DNA of 12,541 nt from Puniceicoccales bacterium (GTDB taxonomy: Bacteria; Verrucomicrobiota; Verrucomicrobiia; Opitutales; UBA953), in NCBI GenBank assembly GCA_031289285.1, contig JAITPT010000140.1, positions 1-12,541 on the forward strand, given 5' to 3'. Below the pieces are notes generated by a model that had not been told where the DNA came from, did not search any database, and saw nothing but the letters and a program-made list of their open reading frames with translations. A program made the position numbers and the translations under genes. Positions 1-6,768 of the stretch are shown one piece after another (within the stretch, counting starts at the first letter, position 1; each line of letters begins with the position of its first letter).

Positions 1-114
1 TGGGGTGACTTTTATGCCTGTTGGATAAGGGTTAGTGTCCAATCCGCACTGCACCTTGAGTCCTTTGCTGTTCGTAGTCGAGGCAATGAGGTTGACAATT
101 ACTTCGTGCGAAAC
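1..114 (-). pseudogene. ISAzo13-type transposase fragment (runs off left edge)
   Basis: On the minus strand, from about 114 down to 1, the reading is SHEVIVNLIASTTNSKGL, then a LDTNPYPTGIKVTP segment that leaves the window. This is the pattern near the C-terminus of ISAzo13-family transposases ('Rhodopirellula transposase' DDE domain), recognised from memory of the family. The N-terminal and catalytic parts should lie to the right, but that place is taken by the WG-repeat gene, so this is a truncated remnant. The junction is near 112-131. Its last six codons in view (GIKVTP) are repeated exactly, at DNA level, in the second remnant near 3253-3271. Confidence 0.7.
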
Positions 115-120
115 CAAAAT
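92..120 (+). promoter_or_regulatory. putative sigma70-type promoter for the WG-repeat gene
   Basis: A perfect TTGACA at 92-97 is followed after 17 bp by CAAAAT at 115-120, which matches 4 of 6 bases of the -10 consensus. Transcription would begin near 127, in or next to TTTTTTCAC at 123-131. The -35 box lies inside the transposase remnant (it is the reverse of the codons for V-N in VIVNLI), so the promoter would be a hybrid of IS and junction sequence. No experimental support; the -10 is weak. Confidence 0.4.
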
Positions 121-131
121 ACTTTTTTCAC

Positions 132-2945
132 ATGAAAACTCTCCCGCACCACTCCATCTTTCACTCCACCTCCGCCGTTGCCGCCGACATCTCCGCCGAT
201 GTCTCCGTTGCCGACGACGCACAACTGGCTGACGCCGCCTGTCTGGCAGCAGCGACCACCTCATGCGCCCGCGCTCTGCCGCGCCGTCTCGTGGCTTGCT
301 TGCGCACTCGTGCGCTGCCGCTCGCTTTCGCAGCCGCCGCGCTGCAAGCCATGCTCGGTTGCCAATCCGACACCGCCCCCGCAAAAGAAAACGCCACGCC
401 CGCCACCGCCAAAGCCGCTGTCGCGCCAGAGCAAAACGCTCCGAAGTTGACGCGGGTTTCGACGTTCAAAAAATGGGGCTTCGCCGACAAGGACGGCAAG
501 GTCGTCGTCCCAGAAAAATACGATCAGGTGCATGATTTTAGCGGCGGGGTGGCGACGGTGCAGTTGTCTGGCAAATGGGGCTTCATCGACGAAACGGGCA
601 AAGAAATCGTTTCGCCAAAATATGACATGCCGTTCTTTTTTAGGGGCGAGTTGGCACCCATTATCTTTGAGGGCAAATGGGGCTACATCGATAAAACAGG
701 AAAAGAAGTCATCCCGCCGAAATATAGTTTCGCATATCATTTTTTTGCAGAGGAGTTTGCGGCGGTGAAATTGTCTGGAAGATGGGGCTTCATCGACAAA
801 GCTGGCAAAGAAATTACCCCGATAAAATACGACAATGCATGGTTTGCCTCTGACGGGATGGCAGCGGTAAAGTTGGACGACAAATGGGGCTTCATTGACA
901 AAACGGGCAAAGAAGCCATCCCGCTAAAATACGAGAATGCCAGCCTTTTCCAAGACGGGTTGGCGCGGGTGGTGTTGGACGGAAAAGTGGGCTTTATCGA
1001 CAAAACTGGAAAAATCGTCATTCCGCTAAAATATGACAACGCAGGACCATTTTATTCAGAAAAAGCACAGGTGTCGTTGGCGGGAAAAGTGGGCTTTATC
1101 GACAAAACGGATAAAGTCGTCATCCCGATAAAATACGATGACATAGCGTTTGCTTATGAAGAATTATTGAAAGTGAAGTTGTCAGGAAAATGGGGCTTCA
1201 TGGATGAAACGGGCAAAATCGTCGTTCCCATGAAGTATGATGAAGTCGAAGACATGCACGGATATTCACCAGAGCAAATAGCCGATATTGAAAATGGGTG
1301 GCGTAAGGTCCGTTTGGGCGAAAAATGGGGCTGCATCGACAAAACAGGAAAAGAAACGGTTCCCGCAAAATACGATTATCTTGGCGATTTTTCTAACGGA
1401 ATTGCAAAGGTGACTTTGGCAGGAAAACATGGGCGCATCGACAAAACAGGCAAAGAAATTATTCCTGCAAAATACGACAGTATAGAGGATTTCTCTGGCG
1501 GGCTGGCAGCAGTAAAAGCATCTGGTAAATGGGGCTATGTAAATGAAACAGGAAAAGTCGTTATACCAATAAAATATGATGGCGCACAGTCCTTCGCCGA
1601 AGGGTTAGCGGATGTGTTGTTGGAAAAAAAATGGGGGTTCATAGACAAAACGGGCAAGGTCGTCATCCCGATAAAATATAACTATGCGGTGTCTTTCCAC
1701 GACGGGCTGGCGGCGGTGAGAGTATCCGATAAATGGGGCTTTATAGATAAAACAGACAAAGCCGTCATTCCGCCAATATATGAATATGCACACTCTTTTA
1801 GTGAAGGGTTGGCGTGCGTGAGGTTATCGAAAAAATGGGGTTTTATCGATAAAACGGGCAAAACAATCACTCCAATAAAATACGACAACGCATGGTCTTT
1901 CAAAAGTTCGCGAGCGCAAGTGGCCTTATCTCAGAAATATGGTTATATCGATAAGACAGGGAAAGAAGTCCTTCCTGTGCAATACGATGAGATAAATAAT
2001 TTGGAAAGTTTGGGCGATGCAAACGCACGGGCACGAGTGAAGTTGGCTGGCAAATATGGATTTATTGACGGAAATGCAAAAATCGTCATTCCTGTAAAAT
2101 ATGATGAAGCGACAACGTTTAGTGAAGACGATTACGACTTGACGCAGGCGCAGGTGCGACTGGGAAAAAAATGGGGCATTATAGACAAAAACGGGAAAGA
2201 GGTCATTTCCATAAAATACGAGGCAATACGGGGCTTTGAACCGACAGAAGGGACAATCGGAATCACTGGACGAGTAGCAGTAAAATTGGCAGGAAAGTGG
2301 GGCTTCGCCGACCAATACGGCAAAATCGTCGTTCCTATACAATATGAAGACGTAGGTGAGTTCAATTACGCACGGACGGCGGCAAAACAATCCGGTAAAT
2401 GGGGCTTTATAGGCGAGACAGGGAAGTTCACTATTCCGCCAAAGTATGACGGCGCAAAAGAGTTTAGCGGCGACTTTGCAGCAGTGAAGTTGTCCGGCAA
2501 ATGGGGCTTCATCGACATAGATGGAGAGGAAGTCATCCCGCCAAAATATGACGCAGTAGAGAATTTCTCTGACGGACAGGCACGGGTAAGTTTAGCAGGC
2601 AAATGGGGGCGCATCAACGAAAACGGCAAAACCGTCGCCTCGATAAAATATGACGAAATAAAAGTGCGAAACTTCCGTGACGGACGGACGGCAGTGAAGT
2701 TGTCTGGCAAATGGGGCTTCATCAATGACAATGGAAAAGAAGTTATCAAACCAAAATACGATGACGTAAAAGACTTCGCCGAAAAATTAGCAGCCATAAA
2801 GTTGGCTGGAAAATGGGGCTATATCGACGAAACCGGAAAAGTCGTAATTCCCGTAAAATACGACGACGCAAAACAATTTAATGAAGGATCCGCAGACGTG
2901 AAAATAAACAAAAACACGATTTCCATAAACAGGTTCGGCAAATAA
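132..2945 (+). CDS. WG-repeat surface lipoprotein, about 23 tandem repeats
   Basis: 937 residues from ATG 132. After an Ala-rich N-terminal part comes a hydrophobic stretch ending in a lipobox-like AMLGC (Cys77), then an Ala/Pro/Lys linker to about residue 112, then 23 full copies of the WG repeat (consensus KWGFIDKTGKEVIPPKYD plus F..GLA.VKL.G), then a degenerate cap ending RFGK. The usual period is 34 residues; units 8, 15, 16 and 17 are longer (39-45). WG repeats (WG_beta_rep) form beta-rich repeat domains, often exported; the molecular role is generally unknown, and binding of a ligand or surface partner is only inference. The long pre-sequence makes a GTG start at 291 attractive, as it would put the lipobox Cys at residue 24. 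The repeat part uses AT-rich codons (ATA, AAA, TAT) unlike its neighbours, suggesting acquisition. It stands alone between two transposase remnants. Confidence 0.9.
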   Translation: MKTLPHHSIFHSTSAVAADISADVSVADDAQLADAACLAAATTSCARALPRRLVACLRTRALPLAFAAAALQAMLGCQSDTAPAKENATPATAKAAVAPEQNAPKLTRVSTFKKWGFADKDGKVVVPEKYDQVHDFSGGVATVQLSGKWGFIDETGKEIVSPKYDMPFFFRGELAPIIFEGKWGYIDKTGKEVIPPKYSFAYHFFAEEFAAVKLSGRWGFIDKAGKEITPIKYDNAWFASDGMAAVKLDDKWGFIDKTGKEAIPLKYENASLFQDGLARVVLDGKVGFIDKTGKIVIPLKYDNAGPFYSEKAQVSLAGKVGFIDKTDKVVIPIKYDDIAFAYEELLKVKLSGKWGFMDETGKIVVPMKYDEVEDMHGYSPEQIADIENGWRKVRLGEKWGCIDKTGKETVPAKYDYLGDFSNGIAKVTLAGKHGRIDKTGKEIIPAKYDSIEDFSGGLAAVKASGKWGYVNETGKVVIPIKYDGAQSFAEGLADVLLEKKWGFIDKTGKVVIPIKYNYAVSFHDGLAAVRVSDKWGFIDKTDKAVIPPIYEYAHSFSEGLACVRLSKKWGFIDKTGKTITPIKYDNAWSFKSSRAQVALSQKYGYIDKTGKEVLPVQYDEINNLESLGDANARARVKLAGKYGFIDGNAKIVIPVKYDEATTFSEDDYDLTQAQVRLGKKWGIIDKNGKEVISIKYEAIRGFEPTEGTIGITGRVAVKLAGKWGFADQYGKIVVPIQYEDVGEFNYARTAAKQSGKWGFIGETGKFTIPPKYDGAKEFSGDFAAVKLSGKWGFIDIDGEEVIPPKYDAVENFSDGQARVSLAGKWGRINENGKTVASIKYDEIKVRNFRDGRTAVKLSGKWGFINDNGKEVIKPKYDDVKDFAEKLAAIKLAGKWGYIDETGKVVIPVKYDDAKQFNEGSADVKINKNTISINRFGK
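471..2912 (+). repeat. tandem array coding for WG repeats, period about 102 bp
   Basis: About 23 diverged units of roughly 102 bp, each opening with an AAATGGGGCTTCATCGACAA-like block and followed by a CCGCCAAAATATGA-like block. Units are homologous but not identical, with irregular insertions in units 8, 15, 16 and 17, so the array is old and not a recent slippage product. It is fully in frame and explained by the protein repeat. Confidence 0.9.
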
Positions 2946-2977
2946 GCATCCCCGTAATCCGTGTGCGCCGAAATGCG

Positions 2978-2998
2978 GCGATGGCTTGTGGCCGTCGC
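2978..2998 (+). terminator. hairpin just downstream of the WG gene
   Basis: GCGATGGC (2978-2985) pairs with GCCGTCGC (2991-2998) including one G-T wobble, with loop TTGTG. A smaller stem, CGCCG/CGGCG around AAATG, lies at 2966-2980 and would compete. The position, 33 bp after the WG stop, suits transcription termination, but no T-run follows, so it is at best a weak or Rho-assisted terminator. Confidence 0.35.
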
Positions 2999-3039
2999 TG
3001 GTTAAACCCCGTGTTACCGACATGCCGCCTCCCCCCTAC

Positions 3040-3071
3040 GGGACTGAGAGGCAACGGGGCTGAGAGGCGCC
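3040..3071. repeat. two tandem copies of a 16-bp unit
   Basis: GGGACTGAGAGGCAAC (3040-3055) is followed directly by GGGGCTGAGAGGCGCC (3056-3071), 13 of 16 bases the same. An upstream GCCTC can pair with either GAGGC. The function is not evident; this is non-coding sequence between the WG gene and the second transposase remnant. Confidence 0.6.
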
Positions 3072-3088
3072 TTCGCCCAAATTTGTTT

Positions 3089-3146
3089 TTAGGAGTGCCC
3101 GCAACATGCCAAACCGACGACAGGCAGGAATGCCTGTCTTAGGAGT
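3089..3146. repeat. REP-like palindrome flanked by TTAGGAGT direct repeats
   Basis: GACAGGCA (3119-3126) and TGCCTGTC (3131-3138) form a perfect 8-bp stem with a GGAA loop, of GNRA type. The segment is bordered by identical TTAGGAGT octamers at 3089-3096 and 3139-3146. The right octamer runs into AGGAGTCGTCACGAAATAAC, which lies just beyond the transposase stop and may be the IS terminal inverted repeat (inference). Such short palindromes are commonly dispersed extragenic repeats; copy number in this genome cannot be seen here. Confidence 0.5.
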
Positions 3147-3162
3147 CGTCACGAAATAACCG

Positions 3163-3272
3163 TTACAATTTTTGGGGAATATTTGTCTCGGTGGTGTAGT
3201 TCCTGTCGCCGTGAAAATCGTGGGGTGTGAGGAGCACTTTGGAGATTTCCTCTGGGGTGACTTTTATGCCTC
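3163..3272 (-). pseudogene. ISAzo13-type transposase C-terminal fragment
   Basis: Reading leftwards from about 3272, the minus strand gives GIKVTPEEISKVLLTPHDFH, then GDRNYTTETNIPQKL and a TAA stop at 3165-3163. The pattern GIKV.dEE...l.l.p.dFHG..NYT is the extreme C-terminus of ISAzo13-family transposases (family knowledge). Upstream of GIKV the homology stops at the same codon where the exact 19-bp identity with window bases 1-19 ends. Only about 35 codons remain, so this is a dead remnant. With the left-edge fragment it brackets the WG gene in the same orientation. Confidence 0.7.
3253..3271. repeat. 19-bp exact direct repeat of window bases 1-19
   Basis: TGGGGTGACTTTTATGCCT occurs at 1-19 and again at 3253-3271 in the same orientation, and codes on the minus strand for GIKVTP of the transposase. 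Both copies are parts of IS remnants. The identity must extend further left of base 1 if the left copy is complete, so the full length is unknown. Confidence 0.9.
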
Positions 3273-3467
3273 GCGAGTGCCGCGCCCGATAACAACAGGG
3301 CCGCGAGAAATGGGAGTGTTTTCACAGCGGCGACTTTTGACGGGAAACCATTTTTGGGAAGGCGGAAGTTTTTGGCAAACGCAACACCACCGCCATCGTC
3401 GCCGTCGCCGCCGTCGCAGCAGGAGTTGGAGCTTGCGCCGAAAACACGTCGTTCTTTGCTCCGCAGC

Positions 3468-4418
3468 ATGAAGCTGTCTCCTGTTTTTCGCGTTTCCCAA
3501 GTTCGCAGTGTTGCCCGCCGCTGTCATTGGAGTTGGCGCGAAATCACCACCTATCTCGCGCTGGCGGGAGCCGCCGCTCAAGGGGCGGGATGCGCAGGGG
3601 ACGGGGACACAAGTAACACACTCGTCGGTGCCTCCGGAGACGCGACTGCGTATGCTGGCCTCGCTGCCGCCACCGCTCTCGCCACGCCGGCCGTGGTGCT
3701 GGGCGCTGCCACCGCCAGTGTCGCTGCCGACAAACGCCCCACCAACAAAGGCAGCACAGGCCGCCCGCTCACGCAGGCAGAATACGAGAAGCTCGTCAGC
3801 TCGACGCCGGTGGAGCAGCGTTCCGCGCTCGGCCACTACAACGACGACCGCCCAGAACTCGCCGCCGATGCGCGCCTCGTGCCAAACACGCAGTTAGACT
3901 GGGTGACACTTTCTATCGCCCCGTTTTACATTTTCGACAGCGGCCTCGACCTGCATCACCACTCCGGTTTTGGCGCGGTGTTTGACTTCGCGTTTGTCCA
4001 GCGCGAGCAAAAAGACGGCTGGTTTGGCACGCTCTCTGGCGACCTCCTCGCCTACCGCACCACGGCGGAAGCAAGGCGTAGCGGAAGCGGGCGACACGAG
4101 ACGATTTTTTCTGGTTCGGCCCATGCGAACATCGGTGGCGGTGTGCGTTGGAAAGGGCTTGAGATGCGTGTTTATGCTGGCTCGGGCTTGGGCGGCACAC
4201 ACTCGGAAGGCACCGCCCGTGAAGACAAGAGACCCCACAAAGTCGGCGGAACGCTTGACGTCTCCGTCCAAGGCGGTGGCCGCATCGCCATTAGCCCGAC
4301 GGAGCAGTTTTGCATTTTTACGGGCTATCGCTGGCTCTGGAACACCCCCCTCGGGACAAGCCAAAAAGCCGAGCAAATCATGCAATCCATCGAAGCCGGC
4401 GTCACATTTCGTTTTTAG
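3468..4418 (+). CDS. putative lipidated outer-membrane beta-barrel protein
   Basis: 316 residues from ATG 3468; longer in-frame readings need a TTG start and add a Pro/Ser-rich segment of no known kind. A hydrophobic stretch YLALAGAAAQGAGC ends in a lipobox-like GAGC (Cys42). An Ala-rich linker to about residue 95 follows, then from about 140 alternating polar/aromatic strands rich in Gly, ending AGVTFRF. A C-terminal Phe after alternating residues is the usual BAM-recognised end of an outer-membrane barrel. No named family was recognised. If both signals are real, the protein would be anchored by a lipid and a barrel, which is uncommon; the lipobox could instead be a cleaved signal peptide. 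The next gene starts 67 bp downstream, so co-transcription with the membrane-fusion protein is possible. No Shine-Dalgarno is seen. Confidence 0.75.
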   Translation: MKLSPVFRVSQVRSVARRCHWSWREITTYLALAGAAAQGAGCAGDGDTSNTLVGASGDATAYAGLAAATALATPAVVLGAATASVAADKRPTNKGSTGRPLTQAEYEKLVSSTPVEQRSALGHYNDDRPELAADARLVPNTQLDWVTLSIAPFYIFDSGLDLHHHSGFGAVFDFAFVQREQKDGWFGTLSGDLLAYRTTAEARRSGSGRHETIFSGSAHANIGGGVRWKGLEMRVYAGSGLGGTHSEGTAREDKRPHKVGGTLDVSVQGGGRIAISPTEQFCIFTGYRWLWNTPLGTSQKAEQIMQSIEAGVTFRF

Positions 4419-4485
4419 AAACAGACTGCGAATATGGGCGTGAGGCGGGAAGGCTCGCTTGACTCTCCTCCGCGTGGCGGCATTC

Positions 4486-5868
4486 ATGCGACGCATGAGC
4501 AGGCACAATCTCCGGCCCCAACACAAAAATATGGCGGCGACATTTCTGGTGGGACTCGCCGTTTTTGCGGCGACACCACAAACACCCAACACCCGCGCCG
4601 ACGCCGCACCGACGCCCTCCGCGCCGACATCCGCCGCCCGCGCCCACGCCGCCGATGTCGGCTGCCAAGGGCGCGTGATGCCGCCGAAAAACAAAGTCGC
4701 CCGCCTCGCCGCGCCCACCGACCAAGGCGCACCGATTGTCGCCCGCCTCGTCGTTGATGAGGGCGGCGAAGTCGAGGCCGGAGCGGTGCTCGCAGTGCTC
4801 GCCGCCGAGACCCCCGCACGCCTCCTCGAGCGCCAAGCCGCCGCCAAACTCGCCGCCGCCCAAGCCGCCGTCAAAACCGCCGACGCCTCCGCCGCCCGCG
4901 CCAGCTCCGAAGCCGCGTTGCAAATCCTCGACGCAAAAATCGCCCTCGCCGACGCCACCGCCGCGCTCCTCTCCGCCCAATCCCCGCGCCGTCGCGCTAC
5001 CGACGCCGCAGTCGCCGCCGCCCAAGCCGCCCGCGACGAGGCGAAGGCCGCCCTCGCCCGCTTGCGCACGGATAGGCCGGTCTTCGCCGCCAGCCTCGAC
5101 GCCACAGTCGCCGCTGCGCGAGTCCGTGTCGCCGAGTCAAGCTGGGGCGCGGGGCGCATCGCCGCCGCTAATCTCGCCGAGGCCGAAGCTGCCCGCCTCA
5201 ACACGCTGCGCGAATACGACACCCGCACCGCCGCCGCCGCTGGCGAACTCGCCGTGCTCGACGCCAAGCTCGCCGCCGTCCGCGACGACGCCCACACGCC
5301 GGAGCGCGACCCCGCCGATTTGCCCGCCGCAACGGAGCGCGTCGCCGCCGCCCGCGAGCGCACCGCCGCCGCCGAGAAGCACGCCGCCGCCGTCGCCGCC
5401 GCCGCCGAGGCCACCGTCGCCGAGGCCCGCGCCGCCGTCGCCGAGGCCACCTTAACACAGGAGCTTGCCGCCGCACGGCTCGCGCTCACGAGCATCCGCG
5501 CCCCGTTCAAAGGCCGCGTGCTGCGCGTCTTCGCCCGCACTGGCGAGGCGGTCGGCCCGGCGGGTGTCGCCGAAATCGCCGACCTCTCGCAAATGACCGT
5601 TGAGGCCGAGGTGAACGTCGCCGACATCGCCCGCGTGCGCCTCGGTGCCAAAGCCGTCGTGAGTCTGCCCGGGCGCAAAGAGTCGTTTGCGGGAAAAGTC
5701 GCCGCCATCGGCTTGCGGGTTGTCGCGGGGGCACTCGCCGACGACAACCCCGCCGCCTTCAAAGACCAGCGCGTCGTCCCCGTCGTCGTCGAGCTGGACG
5801 CCGCTGCGAGTGCCGCGCTTTCGGGGCTTTCCGCCGCGCAAGCGCAGGTGCGCATCTCCGGCGAGTAG
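4486..5868 (+). CDS. HlyD/DevB-type periplasmic membrane-fusion protein
   Basis: 460 residues from ATG 4486; an in-frame TTG at 4459 and ATGs at 4495 and 4531 are alternatives. An N-terminal hydrophobic segment (MAATFLVGLAVFAAT) acts as signal or anchor. The first half of a lipoyl-like hairpin lies near residues 60-108, then a very long Ala-rich coiled coil (about 110-332), then the second lipoyl half with IRAPFKGRVLRVFARTGEAV (338-356), and a barrel with IADLSQMTVEAEVNVADIARV. The later ADDNPAAFKDQRVVPVVVEL resembles the DevB subgroup, the adaptors of DevBCA/MacB-like ABC exporters (family knowledge). Such proteins bridge an inner-membrane transporter and a TolC-like channel. Neither an ABC protein nor TolC is in the window, so its partners are unknown; the upstream barrel protein is not TolC-like. 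High-GC codons match its surroundings. Confidence 0.85.
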   Translation: MRRMSRHNLRPQHKNMAATFLVGLAVFAATPQTPNTRADAAPTPSAPTSAARAHAADVGCQGRVMPPKNKVARLAAPTDQGAPIVARLVVDEGGEVEAGAVLAVLAAETPARLLERQAAAKLAAAQAAVKTADASAARASSEAALQILDAKIALADATAALLSAQSPRRRATDAAVAAAQAARDEAKAALARLRTDRPVFAASLDATVAAARVRVAESSWGAGRIAAANLAEAEAARLNTLREYDTRTAAAAGELAVLDAKLAAVRDDAHTPERDPADLPAATERVAAARERTAAAEKHAAAVAAAAEATVAEARAAVAEATLTQELAAARLALTSIRAPFKGRVLRVFARTGEAVGPAGVAEIADLSQMTVEAEVNVADIARVRLGAKAVVSLPGRKESFAGKVAAIGLRVVAGALADDNPAAFKDQRVVPVVVELDAAASAALSGLSAAQAQVRISGE

Positions 5869-5921
5869 GCGCGGGGCGCGGCGCAAGGCGAAGAACAACG
5901 GGTGACGGCGGCGCGAGCGGG

Positions 5922-5936
5922 CGGGAACATTTCCCG
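5922..5936 (+). terminator. hairpin after the membrane-fusion gene
   Basis: CGGGAA (5922-5927) and TTCCCG (5931-5936) form a perfect 6-bp stem with a CAT loop, 54 bp after the membrane-fusion stop and 71 bp before the cupin start. The T-run at 5961-5966 is too far away for a classical intrinsic terminator. It could weaken read-through into the cupin gene. Confidence 0.3.
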
Positions 5937-5960
5937 AAGCCGCCCTGTCTTGCGTGTCTC

Positions 5961-5980
5961 TTTTTTCACTAAAAACACTC
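5961..5980 (+). promoter_or_regulatory. T6-CAC leader motif upstream of the cupin gene
   Basis: TTTTTTCAC, one base, AAAAA, CACTC, starting 46 bp before ATG 6007. Close relatives of this motif stand at 123-141 (WG gene), 8838-8857 (before the 28-codon ORF), 9007-9020 (rplY, with AAC for CAC) and 11475-11493 (rplI, with five Ts). At the WG and rplY copies a TTGACA box lies 31 and 37 bp upstream, so the motif would sit near the transcription start. What it does is unknown. Confidence 0.4.
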
Positions 5981-6006
5981 ACCACACACACATCACTCGA
6001 TACACT

Positions 6007-6747
6007 ATGAAAATCGCTAACCTTCTCTTCTCTGCGGCGGCTCTTGCGTCGCTCACTGCTTGTAGCGCCCCCGCACCCGACGCGGGCGACACAGCCAAAT
6101 CCGGCGGCTGTTGCGCCAAGGACGCTCCGGCGGGCAAAGCCCACCACGTCGGTAAAAAACTCCCTGAGTTCAAGAACGCCGACTTCTACAAAGACGGCAA
6201 GTTCAACGAAGACGCCGCCAAAGACGCCGTCATCACGCTCATGAAGTTTTACCACCACCCCGTGCGCACCGACACCAAGGCCAAGCTCTGGGTCAGCGAC
6301 TACGGCACCGGCAAGTTCACCGAGGTCGGCCTCGCCGCCATCATGGTCGAGAACGAAGAGCGCGACCGCTACATGATACAGGCACTTTTCCTGCTGCCCG
6401 GCCAAATGTTGCCAGAGCACTGGCACGAAAAACCCGCTGGCGACGCGCCCGCAAAAATGGAGGGCTGGTATATCCTCGGCGGCTACACCTACGCTGTCGC
6501 CGAGGGCGAAGACAACTTGGCGAAGTTCCCCGAAATCAAAATTCCCGCCAGCCACCCCGCTCAGCCCAAAGCCCGCCACGCGCTGAAACTCACGCCCGGC
6601 GAATGGGGCAAACTCAACAAACAGCTGGAACACCATTGGCAAATCGCCGGCCCGCAGGGTGCCGTGATGATTGAGGTCGCCAACTTGCACACCAACTCCT
6701 GCGTGAAACACCTCGTGCCCGCGATAAACGCCCACTTCTTGAAGTGA
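6007..6747 (+). CDS. secreted cupin lipoprotein, D-lyxose-isomerase-like
   Basis: 246 residues. MKIANLLFSAAALASLTAC is a classic lipoprotein signal with LTAC (Cys19), which fixes the start at ATG 6007 over an upstream in-frame reading. A cupin core follows: LPEHWHEKP (His138, His140), KMEGW (Lys150, Glu152) and a later LEHHWQIAGPQG (His209/210) are placed like the His-His-Glu-His metal site of D-lyxose/D-mannose ketol-isomerases, including the K-x-E step. By analogy it may bind Mn or Zn and a sugar. Those enzymes are usually cytoplasmic; this one carries an export and lipid signal, so a periplasmic or surface sugar-binding or isomerase role is inference. A Cys pair (Cys35, Cys36) lies in the linker. 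Neighbours are a membrane-fusion protein and a periplasmic protease. The leader is A/C-rich with no Shine-Dalgarno. Confidence 0.75.
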   Translation: MKIANLLFSAAALASLTACSAPAPDAGDTAKSGGCCAKDAPAGKAHHVGKKLPEFKNADFYKDGKFNEDAAKDAVITLMKFYHHPVRTDTKAKLWVSDYGTGKFTEVGLAAIMVENEERDRYMIQALFLLPGQMLPEHWHEKPAGDAPAKMEGWYILGGYTYAVAEGEDNLAKFPEIKIPASHPAQPKARHALKLTPGEWGKLNKQLEHHWQIAGPQGAVMIEVANLHTNSCVKHLVPAINAHFLK

Positions 6748-6768
6748 GCCACGAGCAGGCGAGCGGAT

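Noticed and set aside
186..203. Inverted repeat GACATC-N6-GATGTC inside the WG gene 5' region
   Set aside because: Only 6 bp in a GCC-rich coding stretch; not exceptional.
471..2912. Regular repeats suggesting a CRISPR array
   Set aside because: Units are about 102 bp, diverged and in frame, coding WG repeats; there are no short identical repeats with unique spacers.
3350..3616. A second hydrophobic, lipobox-like reading (AIVAVAAVAAGVGAC) in another frame just before the barrel gene
   Set aside because: No ATG, GTG or TTG start was found before it in frame, and the frame closes at 3616; probably chance in GC-rich repeats, or a fossil.
3894..5978. 694-codon open frame on the minus strand opposite the barrel and membrane-fusion genes
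   Set aside because: Antisense shadow of a very GC-rich, Ala-rich gene; its translation is Ala/Arg/Ser-rich with no domain, while the plus strand codes recognisable proteins.
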